Source of the DNA: Varroa destructor
Lineage: Eukaryota > Arthropoda > Arachnida > Mesostigmata > Varroidae
Assembly: GCF_002443255.2 (NCBI RefSeq)
Contig: NW_019211458.1
Coordinates: 17,355,939-17,419,938 of the forward strand
Length of the DNA: 64,000 bases
Direction of reading: 5' to 3'
Both the position numbers and the translations under genes were made by a program. Below the pieces are notes generated by a model, which was not told the origin of the DNA, searched no databases, and saw only the letters and a list, made by a program, of their open reading frames with translations. Shown here piece by piece: positions 53,096 to 64,000 of this stretch (position 1 is its first letter; each line of letters starts with the position of its first letter).

Positions 53096-53113
53096 GCTTG
53101 GCACGTGCCAAGC
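53096..53113. repeat. 18-bp perfect palindrome centred on CACGTG
   Basis: GCTTGGCACGTGCCAAGC equals its own complement. The core CACGTG is the canonical E-box of bHLH factors, so a dimer site is possible, but no promoter was recognised beside it. Confidence 0.9.
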
Positions 53114-55359
53114 GTTTTATCCCTTCTATGGAGTAAATCGAGTAACCTAAATTGAATATATTCCGTTGAAGTGTTACAGCACATGAGTCAGCGGTCTTAT
53201 GTACATATAATCGTTCTATGATGGACTGAAAATATGATAGATAGAATTGCGTTTGCAGCGTAATTGTCTGCACTGAAGCCAACTATTCTTTGAAAAAAAT
53301 TTCTACTGTTTTGCCGTTGTGCAGATGCAGTCATCTACGAATTATTGAAGCTTAGCCTCTCATCGGCAACTGCATAGGCTTAACCTAGTAAATCTGTTAC
53401 TATACTATCTCGTATAAAATCAAACAGAGTAAATAGAACGAAGAAACTTCAGAATCTCGCCACATACATATATGCAGTATCTGCCGAGTTTCGTCTATGA
53501 GCACTTAGGCTTTTTCATACGTCTTTCGCGCACGATGTACGTTACGTAGACGTGTCGGACGCTACCCAACACTATCGACTTTAGGAACACTCTGCCTGAA
53601 CTTGAGTCCTGAACCTGAACTCGTTATAGCGGTTCCCTGACGCCATTCCTCAGACACCATTGATTTCCTTACTGCTTCGTCGCAGTTTCCTCGGAACCTA
53701 CTTTATGCCAATCTACTGAATTTTGTAAGTATATATGGTGCAAACTTCACTCAGGTGGCCTATAAGAAAACGTCTGACGCTAAATGTTATCAACGCTTGA
53801 ATAAGGATATTATCTACGATGCTTAATCCATTCACTGATTATTTAATACGAAAGGGAGAAGTTCTGTTTTTCTAATAGTACGCTCAATTTCTGGTTGATT
53901 TCTAATCCAGGGATTAGACGCGCACAGTCTGGGCGCTTTGCGATGTCACCATACAATTGATATTTCCATCTAAAACAAGCATGCATTTGACCCTTTTCGA
54001 CACGAGGAACGTTCTCACCTCGATCCTTAGTTTTCAAACCTTAATTAACCAGTGGGAGTTAGATAGTGATGACCTTGTCTAGCTACATGTTCCTTGCGTA
54101 CGAAAACTACGCGAGAAAATTAAGGCTCATTAGGTCACCGAAATCGCTTTTTGGCCAAATGCGACCTGGCTGAGCGGCAATTGAATTTGAAAACGTATGC
54201 CAAAGTATACATTTAAGTTTATAGGGTCAGACCAACAACGCTATAAGACTGCAGCATTTCATCCAAGTTCATAAACAAAACATCTATCTCGACCAAACTT
54301 GCCAATCAGGAAGTTAAATGAAAATATTACCCTTCTCGCGATCGGTACAACCGTTACAATGAGTCATATTACTACTGTCAGCTCAGCACACAGATTTTTT
54401 TAGAAGTTTTTTTGTTAAAAAAAATTCAGCTCGGTTACTTTTGCTAAATGACTCGTAAGACGGAATCAACCTAAGCCATATAGATAGATTATATAAATTT
54501 TTTGAGCCCCTATTTTCTTGTGTGTAATAGCCCACGCTTGAAATGATACAGGCTAGCAATAATGGCAGTACATATTTCTAAAATATTTTAGTAGCTATCA
54601 AAAACGATCTGCGTGAAAAAAAATATTTTGAAGCTAACCCATGTCCTGGTTACCTCAATTGGACCAATAGGAACATTTGGATATAAAATTTTAAAAAAGC
54701 CGTTGTAAATTAAGTTAGTTAAAATTAAATATTTTATGCGTCTTTACTAATCAGATTATTATGTTAGAATCAACGTTGTAAACTTAAAATAGTGTACAGT
54801 ATGCCTTTTAATTATTTGTTTTATGTACTCGTTATGAATTGGCTCCTTTTGCATGATTTCGCTGACAACTATGCCGCAATGCAGACTCATCCATTTTGGT
54901 CTATAGCATGTCTCGTGCAGGTGAGTCGGTCGAAGATGTGTTGAAAACGCCTTCGGACACTGGTTGAAACGTATGCTTCACAAACTCAACGGATGCTGAG
55001 TTTTTTGAAAACTTTCGTTTTCAAATAAGACCGTAATTCTCTGCTTACTTATATAATAGTAATTTCACAAAGCATCACTATAATTTCTGTCACACAATAA
55101 CTTTACGCCACACACATGGCCAAAAGTGTAAAATCCGCTCGTTCCTAACGTCTCGCAAGTTCCACAAACCCGCAGTCTCATCGAAACCGTTCTCGCACAT
55201 TACTTCGTTTAGCTGATCATTGTTACTATGTAAATGTTAAGCTAATTTTTAAGGCCGTTGGTGGCTGTCTTGCCTTGCTTGACCCGTCAACGTCCTGAAT
55301 GGCCTCTGCCTTTTGCTTTATATTATCAGCTAACTTTTTTCCCTTAGCTTGTTTTGCAG

Positions 55360-55560
55360 CTTTGTACTCGCTGTCGACTGTACCACCGACCGGCCTTGCC
55401 GCATCCGATATACCATCCGTTTCCCTATTTTCTCTCTTGGGTTGTACCCTGCTTTCTTTACGAGGGTGCGACTAAAGTGGACCCATGTTACCGATTGCAT
55501 ACCTCCAACATCGAAAGCGGCAGATCGTTGTACTAAAATGGGGTTATTCCGACGAACATG
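55360..55560 (+). CDS. candidate internal exon by splice sites only
   Basis: A strong acceptor (about 25 pyrimidine-rich bases ending TTTTGCAG at 55359) is followed by 201 bases that stay open in one phase up to a GTAATT donor at 55561. The translation (starting SFVLAVDCTTDRPCRIRY) shows no family. A second phase is also open over most of it. Splice-site quality is the only support. Confidence 0.15.
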
Positions 55561-55607
55561 GTAATTTCCCCCGTCCCGTAAATTACCTTCTTAGTAATAT
55601 TAATCGT

Positions 55608-55643
55608 AATTATTATTATCATCATCATCATCATTACTATTAT
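55608..55643. repeat. ATT/ATC trinucleotide repeat
   Basis: About twelve ATT- and ATC-type units with a block of consecutive ATC copies and one ACT variant. Confidence 0.9.
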
Positions 55644-58600
55644 AAACGACAGGAACGCATTGATTTGACTCTGTCCTACCTCGTGCTTCTAAGTCTTCAA
55701 TTTAGAAACTAACTTGAAGCAAGTAGGTGTGCATGTTATGAAAAAAAAAAAAAAGAAAAAAATTTAGACGACTTGTACCGTTAGCTCGCGAAATTTTTGG
55801 CCCTCAGATTTCAAAGTAACGCCTCATGGTTTTTAAAATAATCTCACAACGAACGTTACTAATACTATTAAATAAATCGATTATTATTATAATAGGAATT
55901 AATTGAAATTCACCTCCTAGAATGACTGTTTTTTATTGTTCGATGAAATGTTTATTATCGGATACTCATTTAATGTCTAGATTATTACCATACTGGCCGC
56001 CTCAAGGAACCCTTTTACTGCCTTAGTGGATCGTGTCCTAATATTAACATCTCTCAAGGCAACAAAACGTATAGCGGTGTTAGTGAAATGCATAATGATT
56101 TTTCTACCATTCCTTTTACAAAGCGTAAAGGTTGTATCCTTTTTTTGTACCTCGTCCTTAAATTAAGAACAATTCTCGGTGCCTGCGTACCACTACAACA
56201 ATAAACGCTCATAATACAAATAGCAGATAGGCCTTGCCGGTAGCCTATTAATTCGTTGCGAATACTTAAGTAACGTTTCTTTCCTTAGCTTTGCAAAACG
56301 CCACTAGAATTTTTTTGTCCACATTTGACGCTCGGCGTCGACCTTCTCTTGGACGAAATAACTACGCACTAATTTTCGCATCCTGAATAAACTTTAGCAA
56401 AATTATTACATAAGTCTCGTATAAAGTGACTTTATCTAGACGAGAGTGTGTATTGTGTTAATTTCATATTTTGGTCTACAACCTGCCTCTTTTCATTCTA
56501 GAGTTACGAACATCTTAACGAATACTCTCGAAATCTACTTGATGCTCTTTTCGTTCACTGAAAACGATGATTAGTGGGCTTAATTTTTTTTCAAAAAACA
56601 AAAAAACGAGATCACGTCCCACGGGGCTACCCAACTGCATGCGACCCAAAACTGTTCCTAGCAGTAAACCATAAACACTGCTAGAGAATAGAAGTATATA
56701 GATTCTATGTCAAAGCGTCTTGTAAAGCAGACTTAAGCGTTTGGCGAAATCTGTTTTCTGTCTGCTTTTGAATGTTTTACCTAGATGCTTGAACTTACTT
56801 ATAGTGCATATATGACAAATTGTGGAGGTGATCTTTTGCGTTCGAGCCTTACGTTTTCGACTGGGAATTAAGAGTTTTGCATGCGCATGAGATTGATACT
56901 ACTCATAGCTGTTTTACTGAACAATGACGGTGGGTATAGCTCCATGTTAGATCGATAATATTCGATCACATATTGAGTTGTCCATTTGTCAGTTAGAATC
57001 AGTAGACGAACATTTAAGCAGCTTATCACGGTACTTACTCTATGTCTTATGTTGTTAGGTAGTTTCTGTTCTATCACTATTTAAGTTGCGGGCTCGTCGC
57101 GTGACGACAGGCTCCTACTAGCACTTAGGGAAATTGTGAAATTTTAAGATAGTGCAAAACATCATTTCGTATAGTATATAAAGGATACTTTTTTCTTAAT
57201 ACAAATTTGCGTATTACTGTAACTTCAAGCATTCTTTTTTTTCAACTGACTGGGCTAAACTATGTTCGGTTTTTGATTTTCCAAAAACCTCTATGAAAAA
57301 CTCCAAAAATATAAATCGTCGATTTTCAAACCTACCGATTTGTTATTGAATTTCGAAAGGAAAGAGTAGAGAACACATTAATTAGACCAAATAATGAGCA
57401 TACGCAGGATGATGAATCGGTTTAATTCCGATTAGTTTTAGAAAAAAAAAAAACAATTTAGAATAACAAAATGATGATTAAATAGAAAACATTTTTATCC
57501 TCTCTAATACATGAAAGATGGCCATAATCATATTGCGGTCTAATAACCGCACCTAAATGAAACTGTTACGAGGGCCCTGATTCGAACCGACAATGCCGGC
57601 AGAGCAACGATGACTTGTGCCTGAAAATAAGGCCTAAACAGCGTGACCTTTCCTTAATTCATCTTGATATATGCTAGCGATAATATTCTAATTGGCCTGT
57701 TGTTCTATTCATGTATATGAATACGTCATTTATCGAATCCAGACGCTGACTAATAGTGAAATCGCATACAACGAAGCAATAAACACTTTAATAGGGTTAA
57801 AAAAATATATTCAAATCTACTGTGAACTAGGCCCTGTAAGCCGGAACAGCTTAAGAAGATCAGCATGCTTAGCATGAACAGCGATCAGCTCTAACGGGGT
57901 ACCCCAAATGTTTTGTCTTTTAAAAGTGTTTAGCTGCTCACTGTGGGTTGCGTACTCATGAATCAGCGCTAAACTTGTGTTCGTATTCTATCATAATGTC
58001 CGTTACTCCCTCCCAAATACATCTAGTTGATAAAACAAAAAGGCGTATCCATAATAGCTAAACGGTCTTCGGCCATTCGATACCGTACCAAAACGAAGCT
58101 CAATACGATAATCCGCATTTCTAATCCCAGCTAATCCGATTTCTCGCACTAAGACAAACATGCTCATTTTTCAGTTATATAGATCGTAAGAAATTCCCGT
58201 CTGGAAAAGCTAACACACAGAACTGTCGTTCAACAATTCCCCTACCAGACTTACGAGTTAATAAAAGTTGAGTTTAATTCCCCATAGGAGCTCATTGTAC
58301 CCGCAGATTAGTTTGCTCTCGAATAGGGCAACGACGGCGGTCCCTCCTATATGACACGCCTCTTCGAAACCTTGTTAGACAGAGTAGCCATTTTGTTAAT
58401 AGCTTACCGTTGTGTACCTCTAATGTTGTGAATTTTCAATAATGCCTTTACTAGGTACGCTGCGTATTAATGAAGCACTTGCTTAAGGTAAACCGGAAGG
58501 AAAGACATCTAATTTTAGTTTGCAGAAGATTTAAATTGCCGCAGTCGTTAACATAGTACCTCACGTTAGTGGGGCAGTTGCGTACGAAACGTCGCTAACT

Positions 58601-59237
58601 AGGATTCGATGGATAAAGCTAAAATGTCCCCCTTCTTAACCCGAAATAAATCCGCAACCTCCCAAATACCAGCCATAACAGGATTTTTCACGCTCTAGTC
58701 AACAAATCTAACTTCGTAAAGGTCTTATCTAAGGACCAGGCCGATGACAAGTCATTTTCGAGCGTGGTTGAGGCGAGATCTTTAGGGAAAGTAAAAAAAT
58801 CACATACTCAAGTGCTCAGCCTGTTAAGTCTAAAATCGATCGTGCGGTATTAATGTGGCATAATAGCTCTCTGCGTATGCCTGTGATCTGCTTCCTTAAT
58901 TTTTTTCGAACGCCTTTTTTTGATTCAGGATAAATGAATTGCTCATAGCTAAGTTCCTTTTGATACGTGACACTCGAGAATTTTACGCGTCAACTTAAAC
59001 CTTACACGATTCGACTTGCTAATACCGTCCACTGCTCCCTGTATTTAACTCGTCAAGCAGCTTCGTCGTCTGCAGGTGTTTTGTCTTCATTTGCTGTTGT
59101 ATTTTTACTATCAATTTTTAACAGAGGGATAATCCGAGAGATAAAAAGGCTTTCCAGCATAGATTTTAATACAATCGATAACGCTTGACGTGGCTAGTCC
59201 TGAAACATATACCAAAAGTTTTCTTCCAGATACGGCT

Positions 59238-59375
59238 ATGTACGATCTCGTTGCTCTGTTGGCCATTTGTGGCTTCGTTAATTCTGTTCGACCAGTTTGT
59301 AGCGCAGGGTGCACTTACGGTTGTGATAATACGATTCGTCTGACGTGGGGCGCCCGATGTCTTAGGCTGAACTGA
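59238..59375 (+). CDS. small ORF resembling a secreted Cys-containing peptide
   Basis: An ATG frame of 45 codons. Residues 3-16 are hydrophobic (DLVALLAICGFVNS) and could act as a signal peptide. The remainder holds four Cys (CSAGCTYGC, then one near the C-terminus) plus one inside the hydrophobic stretch. This is the architecture of small secreted peptides but is too short to be significant alone. The frame is also open upstream to a GTG at 59190. No promoter or poly(A) signal was tied to it. Confidence 0.12.
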   Translation: MYDLVALLAICGFVNSVRPVCSAGCTYGCDNTIRLTWGARCLRLN

Positions 59376-62300
59376 ACGTAAAGGATTATCTCTGAAAACC
59401 AATGACATTCCGCCTTGGCTTAAACCAGAGGTCATTGTTCGTATGGCTAAGTAGGCGACGCGGAGCCTTGCATGCTTGCAGATTTCGTATGCCTATTACA
59501 GGCAGTTGCTGTTGCTTATTACACGGACACTAATCGTATTATTGGTAACCGTAAACTCGATAAAGGGACCATTAAACATGCTGTATACAAAAGATTCAGC
59601 AAAATTAGAATCTGAGTCAATAACAAGCTACAGGTCCTAAATAACGGGTCTGGAGCTTATGTGAGCGACCTAATTGGTGCTAGTCCCACTCCTCCCAAAA
59701 CGGCCACTAACTTATGCCGAAAGATCATCGGAAATAGCCTTTTGAGACATTTTTAATCATTTTCAAGCCCTATATATTGAAATCTCATTGGAAATCATCT
59801 GGTTACCTCTTTTTTCGGGTTTTTTTAGAAGCCGCACGCCAACCGATAATAACATAGACGAACGATACCGGCAAAAAAATGAACTCCACGAGAGTTTTCT
59901 CCAGATGAAAACATCACATAGTACCTGACCCTTTTTCAAAAGCAGTTAACGCGCTGCTTTTTGACAAGGCTGCAGGTGTGCGTGCGACTAACATCAGAGA
60001 GTCTGGCTCTAAGCCTAGCATCCTCTATATATAGATGACATACGAGGCCGCGTCATTCGATTTGTGTGCAGTAATACTCGGCAGACTTCAAACGAAGTGT
60101 CACGCTTGGCTCTAGTTTTACCGGTTTATTGGCCCGTGTTGGTCTCTTCAAGGTAGATGTTTTTTTCTGGGGCGCTCAATTTGGGTGCTGTGTCAAGTTT
60201 CTATCTTCTTCCTCCTACAAAGACTCTAAATCTATATGAGACCCAAATCGAAGGTATTGATCACACGATTATTGACACGGCAACTAATGAAGCCAGTAAG
60301 TTGTGAGACTACGAAACAACGTACAAGTTCACACACACAAAAACGCAATCGTACAGTATACATACGAACAATTCATTGAGGGCGAGTTCGCATGTACGTC
60401 TCCGAATCTTTGATATGCCCGCAACATATCATTATGGCACGCATTAGTACTACGTGGGGTAGCTAAGTAATGCAACAGAGATTCGAATAAAGGGAGATAA
60501 AGGCGAGATAAAGGGCGAAACGTGCACAACCACTTGTTAGGTCGCTTGCACATTGCCTCTCGCCAGTGGTACGTTCGCTGGATTCATTTATTAAATAACA
60601 GCTCTACTCACAGAAGTCACCTTAACGTGCGGCACAGAGCAGCGGCCATCCAAACTAGCCAATTCAAGCTCTGCTTTAGTGGTTGTACGGTCCCATCCCT
60701 GCGTCAACTAGTTTCATTGTCGTACTGTCGCTCTTGTTGCCTGTTTCTCTCTCCCTCTCCATATATATAGAGGTAAGAGCACATATATATGTACCCTTGC
60801 TGCTCGTCTTATGAAGTTTATAAATTGGATTAGTATGCAGTAGTTTTTTCCCGTTGGATGGGAGCCATGTACAGATACAGACAAAGGGCGTAGAGCACGC
60901 AAGGAACTTACCCAGACGACCACATATGACACTGGTACTCGCACGACTTACGGTAATGAAGTGTATCACTCAGCAGCTGATAGCAACTTTTGTGAAGTGC
61001 AGTCACACATTATTAGAGATACGCATTTTGCTTTATTCAAACGAAACACAGGGTGAGTCCTGAGACCCGGCAGCTGAAATGCCACTAGTTATGTCAGAAT
61101 CATAATCACTAGGAGAATCATAAGTGGCGGGTACTACTTTCTAGAAATTCGAGGGAGCACGGAACCAGTTTTTGTTGCTAACGTTTGATTGGGAAACAAT
61201 GTCACCATAATTTTACAGACCCTAAAAAACTCAATTTTTTCTTAATAAAACGTAAGCATTGTCTTATGTATATTCCCATCAGTATTGTGTATTCGTAGTT
61301 ACGCAAACAGTTACTTTACTAGTTATCTCGATTAGCAATAGACGTACCGTAATCTTATTAGTTGTGTACTTCTAAAGATAATTAGTGGGAAAGTGAGCGA
61401 GGCTTGAAAAAACTTTAAGGACTTAAGATGGCACAGAAAAGGCCAAGCGACGTGTTGGCCTTGTGTGCGCTATGCATCAGGTACTTACTTGTGCTGATTT
61501 TTCCCTTGGTAAGCAATCGCTTCGCAGATATCACAGAAATACAGCGGGGGACCTGAGTTTTCCCTACTCCCCTCTCTTCCTCTGAGCATGAGATATTTTT
61601 AAGCTGAGGTCTTACAGTATAGCCGTGTGTGCCTTTAAATCTCGGTACCTACCGATATTTACCTGTATTGGTTGTATTACCTGTGTTCCAGCTGTAAGTT
61701 CAGGGGACCAAATATGAATATTGACTTTAAAAAAGTTTCCTTGACATCCAAATATAACCGATTGGACCGAATAAGCACAGTCAACAATATCCTGTGTTGT
61801 TAGAACTTGTCTAATTAGTAGTTACTGACATATCAGTATTTTTATGAAATAAAAAAAATCAATCCAGACCAACCTATACCTTTTTCCTTACTCATAATGA
61901 CGACGGCCTTTCTCGTCGATGATTAGGATTGGCAATGATATCTATCGGACACCTGCTAGATTTTCAAAACTTGGAAAATCGCGTGGATAGTCCACTATGA
62001 CACTATATTTTTACCGTATTGCTCTATGAATGATCTGCAGATATCTGGCTTGCTTCTGTTCATCACTAGGCTTTACCGGCTAAAATTTTTTTTAGAAAAA
62101 TCTATTTCACTTTTTTCGCTTGCTCGAAAATTATGTCGCCTGGTACAAATACAGTAAAAGGGAGCTGATCTCGGCATTAATACGCCAAACGCATATTGGT
62201 GGCACAGGTGCACGAACAGCGAAACCTTCTAAAGGCAATGTCTTCCTTCATGTTAGATTCAGTAATGAACGATGACCACTGTGAGCCCGCACAATCATTT

Positions 62301-62800
62301 GGCTCGATTACTTCTTCCAAGCATAACATGTTCTTCGAGACCCTATTTTTATGCTTTTTTTTTTTTTTTTTCCGGTTATCTCCAAGCATGACATCCATGC
62401 GTGTACAGGCTTCAAAATAGAGCGTACTTTTCTTTTTGTTGTTATGCTAATGAACCGGACTGCATCTTTCAACAGTTAAGGCCCTTGGAAGTATTCACCG
62501 ATAGCAAGAAATTAGGACCCAGTGCCCAGGGATAAATCAGGTCGCCTGTTGACGGTATTGGAAAGAGAGCAATGTACTGCTCATTAGGCGACGCTAGTTT
62601 TCGCTAAGGCTGTAGTAATATTTGAATCAGTCCTGAAGTTAGGCTTGAGAATCCGGGTTACAGAGTTTAGCAGTCGAGAGATCCACAGTGTTAAGCAAAT
62701 AGCTCAGAAGTAAAGTCTGCTTTGCATAGTGCACTATTTAACCCTCAACTTTTTTCAAAAGAAAATATTTAGCTAAGGAAGGTCCTTGCCGTAGTTTGGG

Positions 62801-63064
62801 ATGATTTTGCAAAACTGCTGGCTATGGCAGTTGCATTCTTCCAGCAACTCGTTTAAGACTCAGGTTGACCGGTTTCTTAGATTTCGTTCAATTCCAACGG
62901 CGGAAAATAACCTATTGCTGAGTATACAATCACGTAATGCTGAACCAAGCAGTTACCTCATTTGCTTCGTTGATGATTCTTTTGTCGAGATAGTGGTCTT
63001 CATGACGGATTCAACGATGGGTAACGTAAACGGCACCCAAAAGGACCATTACATTAAAGAATAA
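62801..63064 (+). pseudogene. possible piggyBac-like transposase fragment
   Basis: An 87-codon ATG frame. Its later part reads ICFVDDSFVEIVVFMTDS and ends with a Lys-Glu. piggyBac-family transposases have a Phe-Phe-x-[Asp]-[Asp/Glu]-x-[Leu/Phe]-x-x-[Ile]-[Val]-x-x-Thr-Asn strand-helix near the start of the catalytic region, which this resembles. The N-terminal half is unremarkable, nothing downstream continues the match, and the Asn after Thr is Asp. The call is tentative. Confidence 0.22.
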
Positions 63065-64000
63065 CCAAACGTAAATGGTGAATTTATGAGGGAAAGATTT
63101 CCATGGACAGGGACACCTGTGAAACAAAAACATTGTTTATAAAAGAAAGAAAAACGTTCGAAAACTAAGATTCAAAAGACGTGACAGAACCATTGAATGT
63201 CTGTGGCATAATCTATTAGACTAGACAAACGATAGATTTTTTTTAATGACTTATAAGGGTAATTATCTTCATCATATTACCAACTGTAATTTTAATCTAT
63301 TTAAAATTGCAAACATATCATATAGCTTATTGTAAAGTAGTGTCGTAGCTATAGTTTACTTTTTCGTATCGCTTCTATGAAATGGCAGTGATATTTCATA
63401 ATAAGCAAGGGAAGGGGAAGCCTTACGGTTGAAGAATAATTATATTAATACTATCGACAGCAGAGACGGGTCGTTGTTAACGCTTGTTCCTGACTGCACA
63501 TGTGCTTTACCACGATTGGCGAAAATATCCATTGCAGTAGTATGGTTTGGCAGGGTACGTCTAGGTGGCCTAAGCGCCTCGTCGCTATCTTTATCCGGTA
63601 CAACGCATCACGTAAATATGGTTATTCGTTGTCTCTCAGGTAAATTGCAACGAAGAATAAAATCCCGGTTTAACAGTTTAGCAAGCGTTCTATCCAGTCA
63701 AGTAAACAACGTCCTTTTAACCCTTTTAAAAGAAAACGGTTTGCTATAGAGGTTTACGGACACCATACACTCACCTGCCTGTTCACATGACTAGACCTTG
63801 CCACGTTCTCTGTTCCCTTAAATCAGCCTAGAATTAAGAGTGTCTGTTGCCATTGTTTTCCAGCTAGCGCCATCCATCCCCACGTCGGCGGTGGAGTAAT
63901 GGTAGGTTGATTCGTAATGACCTTGGCGGGCCTAAACCGACGGGGCAAACCTATCGGCGAGAGCTAGGAAGCGGTTACCACGGTAGACCTGTTACATGTC
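63065..64000. other. no supported gene
   Basis: A TTG-opened plus frame of 106 codons (63429-63749) has no motif. Near the edge a good acceptor (TTTTCCAG, AG at 63862-63863) and a GTAGGT donor (63902) bracket only 38 bases. Confidence 0.45.

Larger units (their letters stand above)
52673..62800. other. mostly empty; a few weak candidates
   Basis: About 10 kb with the CACGTG palindrome, poly-A/T runs near 55.75 and 62.36 kb, an ATT/ATC repeat, one exon candidate and one small ORF listed separately. Nothing else is supported. Confidence 0.5.

Noticed and set aside
57570..57600. GGTTCGAATC on the minus strand, like a tRNA B box
   Set aside because: Only three of five T-stem pairs form and no matching acceptor stem was found.
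57692..57877. 61-codon frame with a Tigger-like C-terminal helix pattern
   Set aside because: The pattern is too generic to support a transposase call.

Overview
The window looks like AT-rich nuclear DNA of a metazoan, most likely an arthropod. A chelicerate such as a mite or tick is only a guess. It has no operons and no run of long ATG-to-stop frames. What it does have is short exon-sized open frames, spliceosomal-type GT/AG signals, many simple repeats and decayed transposases. Nearly all frames of 60-150 codons are what chance gives in 64 kb, so I kept only those with a recognisable motif, good splice sites or another specific reason. All family calls come from reading translations by eye, not from a search.

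Layout. 1-6 kb: mostly empty, with a decayed hAT transposase C-terminus (2.8-3.1 kb) and a possible pogo/Tigger-like relic (3.6-3.9 kb), both on the minus strand. 6.8-19 kb: peptidase-like fragments. These are three minus-strand pieces resembling family M13 (neprilysin-like) exons near 6.9, 15.8 and 16.3 kb, and one plus-strand piece resembling family M16 (insulysin-like) near 18.9 kb. The M13 pieces are not in the order of a single gene, and the metal-binding ENxxD motif appears lost, so decayed copies or pseudoenzymes are more likely than one intact gene. A small spliced-looking model of unknown product lies at 9.7-9.9 kb. 19-34 kb: an unknown open frame (19.4-19.7 kb), a possible membrane exon (21.95-22.1 kb), a zinc-knuckle retroelement relic (25.7-26.1 kb) and long stretches with no visible gene. 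34.9-35.5 kb: a broken Tc1/mariner-superfamily transposase in at least two frames. 36-50 kb: mostly empty, with a possible LINE tail at 46.1-46.4 kb. 50,127-52,040: the dominant feature, a (ACT)n array of 638 units interrupted by one single-base deletion. 52-64 kb: mostly empty, with a few weak candidates.

No rRNA, convincing tRNA, CRISPR array or complete protein-coding gene was found. The most unusual item is the 1.9 kb trinucleotide array. Through its one deletion it forms a 678-codon stop-free frame without ATG, poly-Thr switching to poly-Leu. I see no coordinated multi-gene system here.
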